In this document: positions 1 through 7,425 of the stretch, piece after piece
Numbering within the stretch: the first letter of the stretch is position 1
How the letters are laid out: every line of letters begins with the position of its first letter
From: Winogradskya consettensis
GTDB taxonomy: Bacteria > Actinomycetota > Actinomycetes > Mycobacteriales > Micromonosporaceae
DNA: 64,000 nt
NCBI RefSeq assembly: GCF_018332715.1
Contig: NZ_BOQP01000008.1
Location: forward strand, 372,001-436,000
Direction of reading: 5' to 3'
The notes under the pieces: generated by a model
The model's database searches: none
Told to the model about the DNA's origin: nothing
Seen by the model: only the letters and a program-made list of their open reading frames with translations
Program-made: the position numbers and the translations under genes

Positions 1-114
1 GCGGCGGTCCGGTCCGTCGAGGTCAGGATGCTGGCCGGCATGACCGGCCCCGAGCAGTCAGAAGCATTCCGGCTCCTGCAGAGCATGATCCGATCCCTGC
101 GCGACACCGCCTGA
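1..114 (+). CDS. C-terminal end of a MarR-family regulator (partial)
   Basis: The window opens inside a coding region whose last 37 residues are readable and end in TGA at 112-114. The stretch LAGMTGPEQSEAFRLL followed by MIRSLRDT matches the closing amphipathic dimerisation helices common in MarR regulators (the 'T..E...F..LL..M.RSL' pattern). The DNA-binding domain lies off the window, so neither the ligand nor the target can be named. It converges on the subtilisin gene, with a strong hairpin between the two. The family call rests on a short tail only. Confidence 0.55.
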   Translation, partial: AAVRSVEVRMLAGMTGPEQSEAFRLLQSMIRSLRDTA

Positions 115-128
115 CCGCGACGCCGGTC

Positions 129-158
129 CAGAGCGACGCCGGACAGAGCGACGCCGGA
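129..158. repeat. Two-copy 15-bp tandem repeat
   Basis: CAGAGCGACGCCGGA occurs twice head to tail (129-143 and 144-158), with a partial third unit (GCGACGCCGG) just upstream. It lies just after the MarR stop codon and before a terminator hairpin. It is probably a slippage product with no coding role. Confidence 0.7.
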
Positions 159-166
159 CAGGGAAA

Positions 167-195
167 GGCCCGGGACCGCGTGGTGGTCCCGGGCC
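167..195. terminator. Hairpin between convergent genes
   Basis: GGCCCGGGACC (167-177) and GGTCCCGGGCC (185-195) form a perfect 11-bp stem with a 7-base loop. It sits between the ends of the MarR gene (+) and the subtilisin gene (-), so it can end transcription from both sides. There is no T-run, as is common in high-GC actinobacteria. Confidence 0.7.
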
Positions 196-219
196 GGTGT
201 TCGTTGTGCGGGGTAAGGG

Positions 220-1563
220 TCAGAGCGGCGTGCCGGGGAGCAGGTGCACCGCGGTGCCCAGCTCCGGAACACCCGGGCGGCCGGTGACCAGCTGGTCGAA
301 GGCTGCCTTCGGGGTCAGGGTGGCGTTCTCGCCGCAGAGGGCCGCGACCGCCGCGCTGATCTGGGGTGCGGTGAACGAGGTGCCGCTCCAGGTGGCCCAC
401 GGGTCCTGGCCGAAGGTGACGTCGTCGCCGATGTGGTCCTCCGGCGGGAGTTTGCCCTCGACGAAGGTGGAGACGATGCCGACGCCGACCGTGGAGCAGT
501 GGACCCAGGAGCCGTGGTTGGAGAAGTTGGCCGGGGTGAGGTCGCTGTTGAGCGCGCCGACGGCCTTGACGCCCGGGAACGCCGCCGGGTAGAGCGGCAG
601 GTCCTTGCCGTCGTTGCCGGCGCTCGCCACGATCAGGACCTGCGGGTGCTCCGCGGCGATGTGGGCGACCGCCTCCTGCATGGCCAGCGGCGGGACGCCG
701 TCGACGGCGGGGGCGCCGAAGGAGGCGTTGATGATGAGGCGTCCGCCGTTGGCGTCCTCCGCGGCTTTGATCATCATGTCGGCCGCGGCCTCGTCGGTGC
801 CGAGGCCGTCGGTGCTGGTGAAGCGGTAGACCACGACCTCGCAGTCGGGGGCGATCTGGCGCACGATGCCGGCCGCGAACGTGCCGTGGCCGGCGAACCA
901 GTCGATGCGGTCGAGCGGGGCGAGGACGTTGACCGGGTCGGTGCCCTCGCGGACGACGCCGGTGTCCCAGCCGTCGCTGCGGGCCTCCGCGGTGATGCCC
1001 GTGTCGATCACCGCGACCCGCACCGGGGCCCCCGCGCCCTGGGCGGCGAACGGTGCCGGGGCGACGGTGCTGCCCGGGTACGAATTCCCCTTGATCACGT
1101 AGCCGAGCGGGACGATCGAGTTGACGTTCGCCATGATTTTCTTCTCGTCGCGCAGGCGCTTGGCGTCGGCGCGCAGCTCGGTGACGTTCTTGCGGCCCTC
1201 GCTGCGCAGGACGCGGGTGCGCCGGCGGGGGCTGCGGTCGGCCCGGTCGGCCGGCGCATATCCGGGGAGCAGTCCGTCGAGCTCATCGGGCCCGGCGTCG
1301 ACGACGAGCTCGTTGGCCACGGCGAGGACCGCGCGGGTGCCGCTGCGTGGCACGAAGTGCAGGAACGGCGTGGCGTGGTCGGCCGGGGCGGCGAGCTGGC
1401 GCCGCTGGATCCGCTCGACGAAGACCTCCTGGGCGACCCGGGCGTCGTCGTCGGCGTTGGGCGTCGTCAGCGAGGTCACCTGCTTGCGGACGGCTTCCTT
1501 GTCGTGCGCGAGCTGTTCGGCTGTACGCCGGTCCGGCAGTGGCCAGCGGGACGCAACGGTCAT
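220..1563 (-). CDS. Subtilisin-like serine protease (peptidase S8), no signal peptide
   Basis: A 447-residue serine endopeptidase. The S8 triad is complete: Asp187 in VIDTGI, His226 in GHGTFAAG, Ser396 in SGTSFTAP, with the oxyanion Asn317 in ASAGND. The N-terminal ~175 residues are charged, carry a basic stretch (RSPRRRTRVL) and have no hydrophobic signal, so the enzyme looks cytoplasmic, unlike secreted subtilisins or mycosins. The ATG at 1563 is preceded by GGGAGAAG. It is divergent from the TPR-CHAT gene across about 100 bp, so the two proteases probably share a control region. A stand-alone housekeeping protease remains possible; the substrate is unknown. Confidence 0.92.
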   Translation of the reverse strand: MTVASRWPLPDRRTAEQLAHDKEAVRKQVTSLTTPNADDDARVAQEVFVERIQRRQLAAPADHATPFLHFVPRSGTRAVLAVANELVVDAGPDELDGLLPGYAPADRADRSPRRRTRVLRSEGRKNVTELRADAKRLRDEKKIMANVNSIVPLGYVIKGNSYPGSTVAPAPFAAQGAGAPVRVAVIDTGITAEARSDGWDTGVVREGTDPVNVLAPLDRIDWFAGHGTFAAGIVRQIAPDCEVVVYRFTSTDGLGTDEAAADMMIKAAEDANGGRLIINASFGAPAVDGVPPLAMQEAVAHIAAEHPQVLIVASAGNDGKDLPLYPAAFPGVKAVGALNSDLTPANFSNHGSWVHCSTVGVGIVSTFVEGKLPPEDHIGDDVTFGQDPWATWSGTSFTAPQISAAVAALCGENATLTPKAAFDQLVTGRPGVPELGTAVHLLPGTPL

Positions 1564-1665
1564 GGATTCTTCTCCCTTGTCGTCGGTAGTCTGACGGCGG
1601 CTTTATCCCTCACGTCATCCGGGGCGGTGGACCATGGGGGCCGGCGGAACGGAAGACGGTCGGTT

Positions 1666-4278
1666 GTGGATCTGAGTTCTGTAGTGGATCTGAGTGAACG
1701 GGCTGACGCCGCCTACAACAGAGTCGTGCTCGATCCGGTCAGATACGCCGGAGAGGCAGAAGAACTCGTGGCGTCCGCCACCTCGGCCGGTGACAGCGAG
1801 GCTCTGGTGGTGAGCCTGCGTGCCCTGGCCTGGGTGCGGCACGTCAATCTCGACAACGAGGGCGCCCGGAAACTTCTGAGCCGAGGGGTACGCCTCGCCG
1901 CTCACTGCGGCCTCGACCGGCGCCTCGGCGACCTGCTGATGACCCGCTCGATGGCGCTGCAGGAGCTGGGCCGCTACGAGGCGGCCGCCCGTGACCTGCA
2001 CCGCGCGGAACCCCTCGTGGATCACGCGGAGCTACCCGACCTGCGGTTCCAGCTCGCCGTCCTCGATCACAACCGGGGCCGCATCCAGGCCGCCGCCGAC
2101 GCGTACGAGCAGCTGCTGCAGGATCCGGCCTGCCCGCCGTTCGTCTGGGTGAAGGCGGCCAACAACCTGGCCAACGTGCAGACGCTGCTGGGCCGCCCGC
2201 AGGAGGCGCTCGGCTACCTGGAGCGCGCCGCCGAGCTGGCCGCGGGCCTGGGCACCCGGCTGCCGGCCGTGATCGCGAACGGGCGGGCCTGGTCGAGCTA
2301 CCACGCCGGCCGGCTCGCCGAGAGCGTGCGCCTGTTCGAGGAGGCCGGGCGGCTGCACGCGGCGGCGGGGCTGCCGCTGGGCGAGCACCACGTGGAGTAC
2401 GCCGACGTGCTGCGCGATCTGCGGTTGCTCGACGAGGCGATGGCCGCGGCACGCTCCGCGAGTGTCGAGTTCGAACGCCACGGCGCCCGGCTGATGGCCG
2501 CCGAGGCCCGGTTGCGATGTGCCCGGCTCGCGCTGGAGCTGGGTGACCCGGCGACCGCCCTGGCCGACGCGCAGACCGCGGCCCGCGACTTCCGCCGTCA
2601 GCGCCGCCCCGCCTGGGCCGCCCGGGCGCGCGTGGCGGAGGCGGAGGCGCAGGCCGCCCTGGAGGGTGACTCGACGCCGGTGCTGCACAGGCTGCGGCGG
2701 GCCGCGGCCACGCTGCAACGGCTCGGCCTGCGCGAGGAGGCCGCGTACGCGCACCTGGCCGCCGGTCGCGCCGCCATCGCCCTGAACCGCCCGGACTTCG
2801 CGCGGCGCGAGCTCTCCGCGGTCGGTGACCTCGCGGACGGCCAGTCCCTGCTGGTACGCCTGCGCGGGCACCTCGCCCGGGCCCTGCTCGCGGACGCCGA
2901 GGATTCCGGCGACGTGCTGCGGGACTGCGTACGGGGCCTGCGTGAACTGGCCCGGCACCGCGCCGCCCTCCCGTCGCTGGAACTGCGGGTCCTCGCCTCC
3001 GGGCACGGTGCCGAGCTGGGCGAGCTGGGCCTGCGCACCCTGCTGCCGAACGGCTCGGCCGGCCGGATCTTCGAGTGGCTCGAACGCACCCGCGCCGCCG
3101 CCCTGCTGCGCGTGCACCCCCCGGCGACCGGCGTCGACGAGGACGTCGTCGCGCTGCGCAGCGTCGAGCAGGAGCTCCGCGACGCCCGGCTGGCCCGCGG
3201 CGAGGAACCGGCCGGGTTGCTGGCCCGGCAGAGCGCGCTGGAGGCCCGCATCCGGCGCCGCTCCTGGACCGGGGACGAGGGTGTCGGCGGTGAGGCCGCC
3301 TCCCCGACGAGCCTGGCCGGGTTGCGGCGCGCCCTGGACGGTCAATGGCTCATCGAGTACGCCGTGATCGGCGACCGGGCACTGGCGGTCGTGGTCGAAC
3401 CCCGCCGGACCCGCGTCGTCGAGCTCGGCCCGGTGGCTCCGATGAACCAGGAGGTCGCCGCGGCGGAGTTCGGGCTGCGCCGGCTGCTCAGCGGCACCCG
3501 GTTCGGGGCCGCGGCCCGTGCGGCGACCCAGGAGGCGATCGACGCGCTGGCCCGGCTGCTGGTCGCCCCGGCCGGCGTACCCGCCGATGTCCCGCTCGTC
3601 GTGGTGCCGTCGACGCACCTGCTCGGCGTACCGTGGTCGGCTCTGCATCCGGCCCCCGTGTCGGTGTCGCCTTCCGCGGGTCTCTGGGCACACGCTCGCC
3701 GGATCCTGCCGGCCGGGGGAGCGCGCGGGGTGGCCGTCATCGGCGGCCCCGACCTGGACGGCGCGGGAGCCGAGGTCAAGGCGGTCGCCGCCGAGCACGA
3801 CCGGGCCCGCGCCCTGCTCCCGCCGCAGAGCACGGCCGCCGCGACGGTCGCCCTGGTGAAGGACGTGGAGCTGGCCCACTTCGCGTGCCACGGCCGGTTC
3901 CGCTCCGACAGCCCGCTGTTCTCCGCGCTGCAGCTCGCCGACGGCCCGCTCACGCTCTACGAGATGCTCGCGCACGGGATGGCCCCGCGCCGGCTGGTGC
4001 TGGCCTCCTGCCACTCCGGGGCGCAGCAGCCGTACGGCGGTAACGAGGTCCTCGGCTTCGCCAGCGCCATGATGTCGCACGGCAGCACCGGCATCGCCGC
4101 CGCCGACGTACCGATCCCCGACGGCGCCAGCACGGGCGCCATGACCGTCCTGCATCAGCGCCTCGCCCGCGGCGACACCATGCCGCAGGCCGTCCGGCAC
4201 GCCCGCGCCGCGCTGGCCGAGGGCGGCGCGGAGGAGTACGTCGCGTGGTACGGGCTCACGGCGTACGGTCCGGGTTAG
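1666..4278 (+). CDS. TPR-repeat protein with C-terminal CHAT (caspase-like) protease domain
   Basis: About 870 residues. The first ~550 are helical TPR-type repeats (YRYEAA-, YEQLL- and YLERAAEL-like segments). The last ~300 form a CHAT domain, the caspase-HetF-associated cysteine protease. The catalytic pair is intact: His742 in FACHGRF and Cys782 in LASCHSG, followed by the family's GGNEVLGF segment. The open frame continues upstream antisense to the subtilisin, so the start must be chosen: GTG 1666 has GGAAG 10 bases upstream, and GTG 1684 is an alternative. CHAT proteins take part in bacterial conflict and regulated-proteolysis systems (Csx29 of type III-E CRISPR is a TPR-CHAT protease). 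Pairing with the divergent S8 protease suggests a cascade, but that is inference. Confidence 0.9.
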   Translation: MDLSSVVDLSERADAAYNRVVLDPVRYAGEAEELVASATSAGDSEALVVSLRALAWVRHVNLDNEGARKLLSRGVRLAAHCGLDRRLGDLLMTRSMALQELGRYEAAARDLHRAEPLVDHAELPDLRFQLAVLDHNRGRIQAAADAYEQLLQDPACPPFVWVKAANNLANVQTLLGRPQEALGYLERAAELAAGLGTRLPAVIANGRAWSSYHAGRLAESVRLFEEAGRLHAAAGLPLGEHHVEYADVLRDLRLLDEAMAAARSASVEFERHGARLMAAEARLRCARLALELGDPATALADAQTAARDFRRQRRPAWAARARVAEAEAQAALEGDSTPVLHRLRRAAATLQRLGLREEAAYAHLAAGRAAIALNRPDFARRELSAVGDLADGQSLLVRLRGHLARALLADAEDSGDVLRDCVRGLRELARHRAALPSLELRVLASGHGAELGELGLRTLLPNGSAGRIFEWLERTRAAALLRVHPPATGVDEDVVALRSVEQELRDARLARGEEPAGLLARQSALEARIRRRSWTGDEGVGGEAASPTSLAGLRRALDGQWLIEYAVIGDRALAVVVEPRRTRVVELGPVAPMNQEVAAAEFGLRRLLSGTRFGAAARAATQEAIDALARLLVAPAGVPADVPLVVVPSTHLLGVPWSALHPAPVSVSPSAGLWAHARRILPAGGARGVAVIGGPDLDGAGAEVKAVAAEHDRARALLPPQSTAAATVALVKDVELAHFACHGRFRSDSPLFSALQLADGPLTLYEMLAHGMAPRRLVLASCHSGAQQPYGGNEVLGFASAMMSHGSTGIAAADVPIPDGASTGAMTVLHQRLARGDTMPQAVRHARAALAEGGAEEYVAWYGLTAYGPG

Positions 4279-4298
4279 GAATTTTCTTGGTTGTCGCG

Positions 4299-4754
4299 GT
4301 GTCTGTTCCTGACGTGACTTCTGACATCGTCGCGTGCGCCTCGTGCGGGCAGCGCAACCGCGTGCGGGCGACCGCCGCCGGTAAACCCGTCTGCGGCAAG
4401 TGCCGGGCGGCCCTGCCGTGGATCGTCGACGCGGGCGACGACACGTTCGCCGAGGTGGCCGAGCAGTCCTCGACGCCCGTCCTGGTCGACTTCTGGGCAC
4501 CGTGGTGCGGGCCGTGCCGCGCGGTCGGCCCGGCACTCGAACAGGTGGCCCGGGACCTCGCCGGACAGGTCAAGCTCGTCAAGGTCAACGTGGACCACGC
4601 CCCCCGGTTGTCGCAGCGCTTCGCCGTGCAGGCCGTGCCGACCCTGATGCTGATCAGGGACGGCCACGTCGCCGCCCGCCAGGTCGGCGCAGCACCGGCC
4701 GCGATGCTGCGCCGCTGGGTCGAGCAGGGCCTCGCCGCACCCACGGTCCACTAA
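4299..4754 (+). CDS. trxC: Zinc-ribbon thioredoxin (thioredoxin-2 type)
   Basis: A cytoplasmic disulfide reductase. The N-terminal zinc ribbon CASCGQ...CGKC is followed by a thioredoxin fold with the redox motif FWAPWCGPC, the cis-proline segment AVPTLMLI and a terminal amphipathic helix. This layout (about 150 residues with two CxxC pairs before the active site) is that of TrxC rather than TrxA. It lies 20 bp after the TPR-CHAT stop and is probably co-transcribed with it. The start is uncertain: GTG 4299, GTG 4314 and TTG 4287 (which has AGGA 6 bases upstream) are all in frame before the first CxxC. Confidence 0.88.
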   Translation: MSVPDVTSDIVACASCGQRNRVRATAAGKPVCGKCRAALPWIVDAGDDTFAEVAEQSSTPVLVDFWAPWCGPCRAVGPALEQVARDLAGQVKLVKVNVDHAPRLSQRFAVQAVPTLMLIRDGHVAARQVGAAPAAMLRRWVEQGLAAPTVH

Positions 4755-4761
4755 CCGTTAA

Positions 4762-4778
4762 CCTATTATCCTAATAGG
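4762..4778. promoter_or_regulatory. Palindromic operator over a -10 element
   Basis: CCTATTA-TCC-TAATAGG is a perfect 7-bp inverted repeat with a 3-base spacer in an AT-rich island. TATTAT (4764-4769) resembles a -10 hexamer, and transcription from it would begin just before the next gene. A repressor bound here would block that promoter. The regulator is not identifiable. Confidence 0.6.
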
Positions 4779-4801
4779 AAATGACCAGGTATCCTGAATC
4801 C

Positions 4802-5365
4802 ATGACCGTCACCTCGGCCCACCCCAAACCGGCTACCGACGCAGCGTTCCGCCGGCAGCTGGAACGCGACGCCGTCTGGGAACGCATGATCTCCCCGGGC
4901 GCCCGGGTGCCGGACCTGCCGCTCCTCGAGGCGGACCTGGGCCCGATCTTCCTGCACCGCCTGCTCGACACCGGCCCCGTCGTCCTGATCTTCTTCGGTC
5001 ACGCCGGCTCCCCGGGCAGTGCCGAGGCGCTCGCTGCGTACGACCGGGATCTGCGAGGCCTGGACGCCCACCTGGTCGCCGTCAGCCCGCAGCGCCCGGA
5101 ACGCCTCGCCGAGCTCAAGCACCGCCTCGACCTGACGGGCCTGCTGGTCGCCGCGGACCCCCGGCACACCCTGATCGACGCGTTCAACCTCGGCTACAGC
5201 AGTCCCGAATCAGCCCCGGCCCTCGCGACCGGCCGCTCCACCCTGCCGTACCCGGCCGTCGTGGTGGTCGACCGCACGGCCACGGTCCGCTTCACCGACG
5301 TCAGCGCCGACCCCTCCGCCCGCATCGGCGCCGCCGCCATCATCGAGGCGGTCTCCGCCCTCTGA
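4802..5365 (+). CDS. Peroxiredoxin/AhpC-fold protein lacking the peroxidatic cysteine
   Basis: 187 residues with the redoxin (AhpC/TSA) layout: a GARVPDLPLLEADLGP lead-in, a VVLIFFGH strand, a LVAVSPQRPERLAE segment and a YPAVVVVDRTATVRF strand pair. Where redoxins of this type have FFRGGWCPYC, this protein has FFGHAGSPGSAEA, and it contains no cysteine at all, so it cannot be a thiol peroxidase. It may bind or sense a ligand, or be a decayed paralogue. ATG 4802 is chosen; ATG 4781 lies 3 bp past the palindrome and would add 7 residues. Its position behind a thioredoxin gene is the usual setting for an active redoxin, which makes the loss odd. Confidence 0.8.
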   Translation: MTVTSAHPKPATDAAFRRQLERDAVWERMISPGARVPDLPLLEADLGPIFLHRLLDTGPVVLIFFGHAGSPGSAEALAAYDRDLRGLDAHLVAVSPQRPERLAELKHRLDLTGLLVAADPRHTLIDAFNLGYSSPESAPALATGRSTLPYPAVVVVDRTATVRFTDVSADPSARIGAAAIIEAVSAL

Positions 5366-5384
5366 GGACGATCGGCCGGAGGGG

Positions 5385-6281
5385 TCAGCCGTCGAGGAAG
5401 CCCTCCAGGATCCGGGTGAACTGCGCCGGCTGCTCCTCGGCCACGTAATGGCCGCAATCGTCGAGGACCACCCCGGTGACGTCGTCGGCCGCCAGCCGCA
5501 TCGTGCCGGCGGCCGACGCACCGGTGTAGAGCGCGCCGCCGACGGCGAGCACCGGTAGCGTCAGCCGGGTCTTCATGCGCTGCTCGTTCTGCGCGATCGT
5601 CTCGTCCAGCGCCCGGTAGTAGGCGAAGCTCGCCCGCAGCCCGCGGGGATCCGCGACGATCGCATCGACGTAGACGTCGACGGCGTACGCGGGGATCGCC
5701 TCCGGGGTGGCGGCCTTCTGGGTGAACTGGTAGCCGAAGAACAGCCGCTCCCGTCCCCGGACGAGGTCCTCGCCGAGGTGGTCGGCGAGCCGGTTGAAGC
5801 CGAAGTGCCAGAACCGCTGGCTGACCGCGGCCGGGCTGAAGAACTCTGGGGTCGGCGTGACGCCGGGGATGATGGCGTCGACGACGGCGAGCTTGCCCAC
5901 CCGCTCCGGGTGATCGGCGGCGAGGGCGTACCCGGTCCACATGCCGATGTCGTGACCGACCACGTCGAACCGGTCGTGCCCGAGTGCGGCCATCAGCGCG
6001 ACCAGATCAGCGGCCAGCGTGCCGGCGTCGTAACCGTCGTCGGGCTTGTCGGAGAGCCCGGCCCCACGCGAGTCGACGGCCACGACGGTGTGCTCGCGGG
6101 CGAGCGCGGGCATGACCTCCCGCCAGGCGTACCAGGTCTGCGGCCATCCGCCGATCAGCAGCACCGGCGGGCCGTCCCCGCCGGTCACCGCGTGCAGCCG
6201 CAGCCCGTCCACCTCCACGATCCGGCTGGTGAACACGTCGGTGAACCCCTCGGGCAACCGCAACGAACTCAGATATGTCAT
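5385..6281 (-). CDS. Alpha/beta hydrolase, epoxide hydrolase/haloalkane dehalogenase type
   Basis: About 298 residues. The nucleophile elbow is GHDIGMW, with Asp rather than Ser, as in epoxide hydrolases and dehalogenases. The oxyanion segment is GGWPQTWYAW and the catalytic His lies in DDCGHYVAEEQP. The order strand-HGxP-DxRGxGxS (DSRGAGLS)-nucleophile-cap-His is typical. ATG 6281 is chosen because it lies downstream of a plausible minus-strand -10; ATG 6299 is an alternative. It is divergent from a TetR gene over a shared palindrome, so it is probably that regulator's target. The substrate is unknown. Confidence 0.88.
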   Translation of the reverse strand: MTYLSSLRLPEGFTDVFTSRIVEVDGLRLHAVTGGDGPPVLLIGGWPQTWYAWREVMPALAREHTVVAVDSRGAGLSDKPDDGYDAGTLAADLVALMAALGHDRFDVVGHDIGMWTGYALAADHPERVGKLAVVDAIIPGVTPTPEFFSPAAVSQRFWHFGFNRLADHLGEDLVRGRERLFFGYQFTQKAATPEAIPAYAVDVYVDAIVADPRGLRASFAYYRALDETIAQNEQRMKTRLTLPVLAVGGALYTGASAAGTMRLAADDVTGVVLDDCGHYVAEEQPAQFTRILEGFLDG

Positions 6282-6289
6282 GCCGGCGA

Positions 6290-6330
6290 CGATACCCATC
6301 TTTGAACGATCAGTACAAGATGTGTAGGCT
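6290..6330. promoter_or_regulatory. Divergent promoters built on one TetR-type palindrome
   Basis: TTGAAC and GTACAA (6302-6318) form the imperfect palindrome TTGwAC-N5-GTwCAA. The left half is also a -35 (TTGAAC) followed 17 bp later by TAGGCT (6325-6330) for the TetR gene. The right half read on the minus strand is TTGTAC, followed 17 bp later by GTATCG for the hydrolase. One bound dimer would cover both -35 elements. The plus-strand start would fall at about the TetR ATG (6338), giving a leaderless message. Confidence 0.7.
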
Positions 6331-6337
6331 GACGAGC

Positions 6338-6913
6338 ATGGCGGGCCGCAAGCAATTCGACGTGGACGAGGCGCTACGACGCGCGATGCACGTGTTCTGG
6401 CGCTGGGGCTACTCGGAAGCCTCGATCGACCGCCTCACCGAGGGCACGGGCCTGGGCCGCGGCTCGCTCTACGGCACGTTCGGCGACAAGAGCACCCTCT
6501 TCCGCAAAAGCCTCGAACGGTACGCCCAGACCTACCACCCGCTGTACTACCAGGCCCTCACCGCCCCCCACCCGGACCCGGGCGCCGTCATATCCGACTA
6601 CCTCCAGGTCACCCTGAACCGCATCGCCGACCCCACGGTCCCGGACGGCTGCCTGCTCACGGTCTCGGCAACGCAGTTCCCCGCCCTCGACGCGGAGGGT
6701 CAGACCATGGTCCGGACCATGATCGACGGCTTACGGGCGATGCTGACGCAGGCGTTCCTCGCGGCGGGTGCCGATGAGCAGCGGGCGGCAGAGCTCGCGC
6801 TGTGCACCCTGGCAACAAACAAATCCCTCGCGGTGCTGAGCCGCGCCGGCTTCTCCGCCGAGGATCTGGCAACCGTCGCCGCAGCCGCCGCCCGCATCCC
6901 CGGTAGGCCCTGA
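6338..6913 (+). CDS. TetR-family transcriptional regulator
   Basis: 191 residues. The N-terminal helix-turn-helix is clear (FWRWGYSEASIDRLTEGTGLGRGSLYGTFGDKSTLFRKSL). The C-terminal ligand domain carries PDGCLLTVSATQF, like regulators of the AcrR/NemR-type branch that have a conserved Cys near this site. It is divergent from the alpha/beta hydrolase with a 17-bp palindrome between them, so it probably represses itself and the hydrolase. The ATG follows the -10 TAGGCT by only seven bases, so translation is probably leaderless. The inducer cannot be told from sequence. Confidence 0.93.
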   Translation: MAGRKQFDVDEALRRAMHVFWRWGYSEASIDRLTEGTGLGRGSLYGTFGDKSTLFRKSLERYAQTYHPLYYQALTAPHPDPGAVISDYLQVTLNRIADPTVPDGCLLTVSATQFPALDAEGQTMVRTMIDGLRAMLTQAFLAAGADEQRAAELALCTLATNKSLAVLSRAGFSAEDLATVAAAAARIPGRP

Positions 6914-6940
6914 CCGCCTCGTGGGGACGGGTGATCAGGG

Positions 6941-7420
6941 GTGCTTCATGATGTCGGGGTGAGCAACCTGACTATCCGGCCTTTGACCATCCGGGCCCGG
7001 CGGTCCGAGGACCTCGAGCTGTGTGTGCAAGCGTTGCGTGAGGTGCGCCTCGCGAGCGGTTATCCGATGAAGTGGCCGTCGGATCCCGTGGGGTGGCTGG
7101 ACCATCCGCGGCTGGACCAGGCCTGGGTCGCCTATAGCTCACCCGGTGTGATCGACGGGCATGTCGCTGTGCAGAACGGCCGGGAGGTCACCCGGTTGTT
7201 CGTGGCGCCCGCGGCCCGGCGGATGAAGGTTGCCAGCGCGTTGCTGGACCACGTGAGTGTGTGGTCCGGCGGCCGGCTGATCCTCGACGTCGTCGACCGG
7301 CCGGACTCGTCCGCGGTCGCGTTCTACGAGGCCACCGGCTGGCGGTACACGCACATGACGACCGCCGGCTGGAACGGTCCGCGTGGGGAAACCGTCCGGC
7401 TGCGACACTACGTCCGATAG
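6941..7420 (+). CDS. GNAT-family N-acetyltransferase
   Basis: About 159 residues. The acetyl-CoA site is seen as VTRLFVAPAARRMKVASALL (the LxVxPxxRxxGxGxxLL motif with Gly replaced by Met-Lys) and the closing strand-helix is LDVVDRPDSSAVAFYEATGWR. The substrate is unknown. GTG 6941 or GTG 6959 is the start; neither has a strong ribosome site. Its 3' end lies 5 bp from the end of the convergent MFS gene. Confidence 0.85.
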   Translation: MLHDVGVSNLTIRPLTIRARRSEDLELCVQALREVRLASGYPMKWPSDPVGWLDHPRLDQAWVAYSSPGVIDGHVAVQNGREVTRLFVAPAARRMKVASALLDHVSVWSGGRLILDVVDRPDSSAVAFYEATGWRYTHMTTAGWNGPRGETVRLRHYVR

Positions 7421-7425
7421 TCGTC

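Noticed and set aside
244-1665. N-terminal extension of the TPR-CHAT frame over the subtilisin gene
   Set aside because: The frame is just the antisense of the subtilisin gene in high-GC DNA. GTG 1666 with a ribosome site is a better start.
2032-4536. 834-codon minus-strand frame opposite the TPR-CHAT gene
   Set aside because: Composition (Arg, Pro, Gln rich) and lack of any family match mark it as a shadow of the plus-strand gene.
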